64,000 nucleotides of DNA from contig CM063110.1 in NCBI GenBank assembly GCA_031841125.1, positions 22,811,626 to 22,875,625 on the forward strand, in the 5' to 3' direction. Under the pieces are notes generated by a model. The model had not been told where the DNA came from. It ran no database searches and worked only from the letters and a program-made list of their open reading frames with translations. This stretch comes from Acanthococcus lagerstroemiae (lineage: Eukaryota; Arthropoda; Insecta; Hemiptera; Eriococcidae). A program made the position numbers and the translations under genes. How positions within the stretch are numbered: the stretch's first letter is position 1; each line of letters begins with the position of its first letter. Shown piece after piece: positions 59,090 to 64,000 of the stretch.

Positions 59090-60970
59090 CCCTGAGAGTT
59101 GCGTGAGAACTTTTAAGACCTGCATTCTAGAAGGGTTCTTAATTCTAAACAAGATCACGTGACCTTAGTTCAATCAATCGCAGCTCTTTGTTTTTACCTC
59201 AAGAAACCTCAGAAAGTCTCTTAAAAGGAATATGGAATATCTATTTATATGAGCCTAAGGTTTCATCAAATTTATCTAAAACTCGTAAAGATTGGTCGAA
59301 ACCCATTCAAGATTACATGAATTGTCCCACACTCGATTGGAACCATTTAAAATTTGATCTACATATTTGGAGACTCTTCCTGTAACTTTTCAAGACCTCG
59401 TAAGACTTCAGATTATTCTTCATAGAAGTAACTAAGATAGTTCAAGGCTCATTTTAGACTCTCAGAGATTGTTTAGTAATCTTATTTAAGACTTAGTGTC
59501 CATGTTGGAGTGTGAGTGAACTTGGTAAATTTTATTTATGGGGTGTGCTAATTCACAATTTCTTCCTTCTGTAGTCCAGAGCTCTTTCGGCTGTTATGCC
59601 ATCTTCAGTATAGACTGAATAGATAGAATTCTTTAAGACTTGCTGACTGTTCATAGCTCATTTAAGACATTTTATGACTCTGCCAGATCTTACTAAAACT
59701 CTTTATTATTTGATCAATACGTTCGACGACTCTGTTCTGCTGCTCAAGATTCGTCTAGACTGATCCATATACTACAAGTCCCCAACTCCTTCGGAGGCTT
59801 GGAGAGCAAGCTGTCTCCGTGGCCTCTTTTTTCGTTCCTGGGAAAGGGGTGACCAGTCATTAGCCAGAGGGTGAAATATGAGCCCATATGACACTGTTTC
59901 TAAGCGAAATTATATATCTGGATGGCTTTTCAAAAATTATGTTCTTCAGGATTTTTCGAGTTTAACAGACTCTTCAAAATTATTCCACAAGCGTTAAAAC
60001 TAACTAAACCTCTTTTTAAGACTTTTCCAAACTTGTGTAAGACTGTTTTAGTCTCTTTTAGACATTTTCCGGACTATCTCTCAAATCCTTCCGAATTTAT
60101 TTGAAAATATTTCAGGAATAAAGAAGACCTTCTGAGACTCTTCTAGACTTTATAAAGTGTATTTGAGACTCGCTATGGCTTTCAAGGATTTCCAAACCTT
60201 TTTAGTATTGGAAAACTTCATTGAGGATCTTTTGGACTCGTAAAAGATCATTACACGTCTGAATAAGACTATTTAAAACCCTTCCAGGTTTCCTTTGAAA
60301 TTCTTAAGCAGTATAATACGTTATAACTTTTAAGAGCTTTTTCCTAAGTTGCTCAGAAGACACAGCATGTTAAAATTCTCCAAGAATCTTACAGACATAT
60401 TTCAGACTATCTTCAAAGGATTTTCACACTCATTACAGGCTTGATTAAGACTTTTTCAGCATTTCTAAGCATGTTCCGAACTCTACTGCTCTTTAAAACT
60501 TCTTTAAGGCTCGCTAAGACACTTTCAAAGCTTTTCCAAAATCCAGACCTGTTAAAATCGTCTCAAAACTCATTTAAGACAGCACAAGGCATGTTTAAGA
60601 CGCTTCCAAATTTGTTTGAGATTATTTCAGGTTTAATAGAATCCCTTTGAGACTTCCAGAATTGTTTGAAGATTTACAACTGGCTGAAACACCTCTAGTT
60701 ATTTTACTCGTATGTACTTTTCTTTAATTTGCTTAAAACCCTCTTAACAGGGTTTTTACGACTTTTTCGCAGAGAGATTAAGCAAGCTTAGAAAAAGTCT
60801 TCAGATGTATTAACCAGGGTTGGAAACGTCTTAAACGGGTATGGAAGGGTGTTGAAGAGTCTTTAACATAACTAGAAGTATCTTAAAAAGCCTATAACAT
60901 GCTTGTAAGTATCTTAAAGACGTTTTGGAAAAGCTTACAAATTTCTAATTAAGCATGGAAAATTGTTGAA
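59090..60970. repeat. Degenerate tandem array, ~21-bp unit, with inversion
   Basis: The consensus is close to TTTAAGACTTTTCCAAACTTG, best seen at 60013-60080, 60430-60560 and 60590-60640. From about 60800 to 60965 the same unit appears on the opposite strand (for example TTTGGAAAAGCTTACAAA at 60927), so the array flips near 60780. Total about 1.9 kb, strongly diverged. Short chance ORFs in the array carry repeated Phe/Lys/Thr words. Confidence 0.6.
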
Positions 60971-60975
60971 GAGTA

Positions 60976-61950
60976 GGGGAGAGTGGGGAGCAATCGGACA
61001 CGGGAGGATTCGAACGACCCCATTTGGGGCTTCAATATTTTCAAAAATCGCCAATTTCCAGAATGAAACTTCATTATATTGATATCTATTCATTTATGTG
61101 AAAAAAAATTAGACTTTTATCATTTTCGAGGATTTATAACAAAAAATGTATACCTACTTTCTTACTGTTTTTTTTTGCGCTCAGACACCAATTTTTAAAA
61201 ACGAAATATTTTTGGATTTTTGAAGAGATATCAATTTCAATTGATTCTTGTTAGGTAAGTTGGACATTCGAAAATAAGTAGGTAAGCAATTTTTGTCGTT
61301 ACGGCTGAGTGTCGCTTCATGTAAAAAAAGTTCATGAAAATGATAGGTTGGGAGCATATTCGGACAAACGGTGTTCTCACTGATTTTTTTGTGATCTCGA
61401 TGTGATAAGAAGTGCCAGTGTGTGTTTTTTTTTGTGTTTTTTTTTTTTTTTCCGTGGGTGCCTAATCACTTTTATTTCTCGGACGTACCGGATACTTCGT
61501 TTGTGCCTTTTTATGATATTATTGAAAAACTTAACAAGGTTCATGATGAAAAAAAGACTCAGCGACAAAATCGATATCAAACGGTATTTTGTTGATAATT
61601 AATCGTTTGAATAGTTTTTATGTTTTTTACGAAGTTTCATTTTCGTAATTAAATAATAAATTTGCGTTTGTGCATATTTTCTTCAATTTTTATAGAATTT
61701 TATGTCGTGTCCGAATCCTCTCCATAACTTGTCCGAATGGTCACCCCCCTGTCAGGTTTCGGACAAAAAAAATCAATCGTGAAAATTAATTATCATGGTG
61801 ATAATGAAGATAAAAATGGGAAACAAAAGTCGTTGTAGATGTAAAAAAGTCCAAAATTTACGATGGTGGGATGCAATTGCTACAAAATCTCATAGTTTCC
61901 ACGTAAAACGTCAAAATGCAAAAACTGTCCGAATCCTCCTCACTCTCTCC
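60976..61950. mobile_element. Terminal-inverted-repeat element, probable TA duplication
   Basis: The left end GGGGAGAGTGGGGAGCAATC, continuing GGACA, and, on the opposite strand, right end GGAGAGAGTGAGGAGGATTC, continuing GGACA, are inverse at most positions. TA flanks both sides (60974-60975 and 61951-61952). The word TCCGAAT or its inverse recurs inside (near 61008, 61359, 61709, 61731). 975 bp, non-coding. A TA duplication would fit Tc1/mariner-type non-autonomous elements, but two bases are weak evidence. Confidence 0.55.
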
Positions 61951-61952
61951 TA

Positions 61953-63400
61953 CTTGAATTCCAGTTTCGTGCCCCACATGTTCCGTCAGTAAAACTTGAA
62001 TATTGATATTTTTCAATAACATTTTGTGGGTGTCAGATCAGAATGTAACTTTCTAGTCACGACCATCCAGTTTCGAATTTTTTTTCGGTTCCCCCTTATC
62101 ACTGGCCCACTAATGTTTCAAGTAAATACAAAGTACGTACAATCGTATATCGCGGTTTTGGCTTGGTTCCTAGGCTCTGCTTACTCAAAATGTATTCGGA
62201 TTTCAACAGTTCCCTTCTTTAATCTTGATTTCCTGCATGGTGCTCTGTGCATTGCTCAGACCCCCACAAAAAATCTAGTACATGTATATCGTCGCCAACA
62301 AATAAAAGAAACTACACGTGTAGAATACCATGTATTTAAAAATCGTAACGTCAAGTGTTGGCGTTCGATAAGAATATAGGGCATTCTATATATCCGCCAT
62401 TAGCTCACTTGCTTATCGGTTGAGGCATTCGAAGAAATATTCAAATTTCACCAGCTTGTCCGATTTCTGTGATCGACTTTACGGTTATAAGGAATCGATA
62501 AGACGTACCTACCTACCTACAAATAAGTGTAACAGAGACATTTATTACTACGTTACTAGCCAACTACAAGCATACAAGCAGAAAACTCCGCTGGCATCGT
62601 CGTGAAATATATAATCAGTTTCTTGCACTAAATCCCCCCCCCCTCGTAATTTAGTTGAAAGCATACTGTAACTCTAATGAAATGTAATAAAGGAGGTTCT
62701 CTGCAGATACCTCTGCTGTGCGATAAACGTATGAGAATTCCTGATTGACATGGTCTTGATTCGAATAGACGAGAACATAGTTTGGTTAAATTGTCTGTCT
62801 GAAATTCAATTGGAGGCTTTCAGGTCAGTTTTTTTTAGCTATATATACAAGTCCGCCTCATCACTTGTCAAATTGCGAATGAGAGACAATGGACAAGTAC
62901 CTAAGGAAAATCCAAACTATATTGATTTTCAAGTCTTTCGAATGAGGGTGTTATAGAAGGGCGGAGAACAAGTAAACAAAAGCAGGTATATCTAGATGTA
63001 TAGAATATTTTTCAAATTTGGTTGCAGCATATAACAAAGAAGAAATGAATGCCGCGCTTATACTATGAGCTTTATTTGGTGAATCTTAGCTAAGCATTAA
63101 TAGAGATCTAAAAGGGTATTTCATAGTCTTACTGTGTCCGAAAAATTTTCAACTGGACCTAAAATCGGTCTCAACTGGAGTTATTATAAACCTTGATCAT
63201 TTCTGATAAGCCTGAATTAGTTTGTACAGAGTGTGACGTATACAGATTTAATTAGTCTTAATAGTCTTATTGAGTTTCGAAAACAGTATATGCAGACAGA
63301 TGTGACTCCTCCCCTGTCCCCGACGAATCATCAGAGTCGATATTTTTCGCCCAATTCAACCCCATTTAGCTTATATTCTGGACCACTAGTGGCCAGCGAA
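61953..63400. other. No gene recognised
   Basis: The frame 62026-62379 (117 codons) is unrecognised. C run at 62633-62642. No element ends. Confidence 0.45.
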
Positions 63401-63616
63401 GTGCAGGCCGTGGGAGACCTGAATTCCAGGCTGGTGCTCCTGGGGAGCGCGAACCTTGGTCAGTAGGGAACCCCATAGTGGCTCGGGCCGGCCTCAAAGC
63501 GTCCCTCCGGCCACTGATGCGATACTCGAAAGGGTAGTTTCCGGGGCCGGAGTGCGGTGTCATAGGGGCCACTTTGGCATGCGTGCGTTGCCACACGTCC
63601 TACCACACCACATCAT
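63401..63616 (+). mobile_element. 3' end of R1-like LINE, second plus-strand copy
   Basis: It matches 21940-22206 in order: GACCTGAATTCCAGGC, GGGAGCGCG, GGTCAGTAGGGAAC, AAAGCGTCCCTCCGGC, ACTGATGCGA, GAAAGGGT, GGTGTCATAGGGGCCAC, GGCATGCGTGC and the terminus CCACATCAT. It lacks about 50 bp (a CGCGCGCACCG region) present in the first copy. 5'-truncated with no ORF. It is locally GC-rich compared with its surroundings. Confidence 0.82.
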
Positions 63617-64000
63617 TAGTGGGCAGAACAAGAGAAAAATCGTTAATTCGTTGCCTTTTTTAATCTTTCTTTTCTTTTCTTTTATATGTATTATTGAGTA
63701 TTCGCAAAATGTAAAAATTGCAGCTTTTTCTTCGTGTGCGATCAATCTTGGCACCAATTTGGAAATTTTCAAGTTTTCATTCTTTCGTTCGGGTTCGGTC
63801 CATTTAGTCAGAATTTTGAACATGAGTCGACCAAAGTCAAGTAGAAATAGTTGTGTTTTTCTTTTCCTCGTTTCGTTACTTGTACGAAAAATGTTTGCAC
63901 CGAGTTGACGTCTTCGACCTATTTCCGACCCTCTCCCCCACGCCTTTAGGGCTGATATCAATGTGTTTATAAAAGTAACGTTTTACGTCTTACGAGAGAA
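63617..64000. other. No feature recognised
   Basis: AT-rich flank of the LINE scrap. Overlapping ORFs on both strands without motifs. Confidence 0.4.

Noticed and set aside
62026..62379. 117-codon ORF as a gene
   Set aside because: Cysteine and aromatic-rich but without a pattern I can name; no supporting context.
1..64000. Bacterial features: operons, CRISPR arrays, riboswitches, phage
   Set aside because: No coding density, no ribosome-binding-site-led ORFs and no regular spaced palindromic repeats. The content is eukaryotic transposon DNA.

Overview
This window looks like intergenic or heterochromatin-like DNA from an arthropod nuclear genome, most likely an insect. It is AT-rich, packed with stop codons in all frames, full of homopolymer runs and microsatellites, and carries decayed transposable elements of classes typical of insects: Jockey-like and R1-like LINEs, RTE/CR1-type LINE scraps, hAT and piggyBac MITEs, and Helentron-like elements. 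A sap-feeding hemipteran is a guess only. I find no intact cellular protein gene, no functional tRNA or rRNA gene, no CRISPR array and no bacterial operon. Nearly everything that can be named is a transposon, a transposon fragment or a degenerate tandem repeat.

Layout. 1-11 kb: mostly anonymous AT-rich DNA with a truncated hAT-type MITE at the left edge, a relative of it with an 8-bp target duplication at 7412-7580, and an eroded copy of another hAT-like family at about 10965-11195. 11.4-14.5 kb: a minus-strand 3' scrap of an R1-like LINE, the first copy of a 1.1 kb Helentron-like element (11775-12887), and two opposed pieces that resemble copia-type LTR ends. 16.5-22.2 kb: the largest coding remnant, a nearly full-length but frameshifted Jockey-like LINE (16498-20493), followed by an R1-like LINE with a large internal deletion (20560-22206). 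22-30 kb: anonymous DNA with old diverged repeats, a small inverted-repeat element, and a striking 23-bp-stem hairpin at 29436-29510.

30-36 kb: a LINE tail, then a 1.8 kb imperfect palindrome holding a hAT MITE in one arm only, a hAT-like element split by a 5'-truncated LINE, and a LINE (33707-36106) that was itself broken by the second, inverted Helentron-like copy and by a tRNA-Ser-headed SINE. 36-45 kb: a piggyBac-type MITE with TTAA duplications, nested inverted-repeat elements at 39113-41219, and a LINE palm fragment. 46.5-47.7 kb and 59-61 kb: two degenerate short-period tandem arrays (about 30 bp and about 21 bp units), the second of which flips orientation. 48.8-56.4 kb: a hAT-like element with a second hAT MITE inside it (both with perfect 8-bp duplications), two further LINE corpses, a foldback element and another hAT element. 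61-64 kb: an inverted-repeat element with a probable TA duplication and a second 3' scrap of the R1-like LINE.

How the parts relate. The elements do not form a pathway; they form layers. Several nested insertions can be ordered in time, and several families occur more than once (Helentron-like pair, R1-like 3' ends, two hAT-type families), so the window cross-validates some of its own calls. The SINE shares a 3' segment with the R1-like LINE, which suggests a SINE-LINE relationship. All calls were made by reading the sequence by eye. Boundaries given as 'about' are uncertain by tens of bases, and percent identities were not computed.
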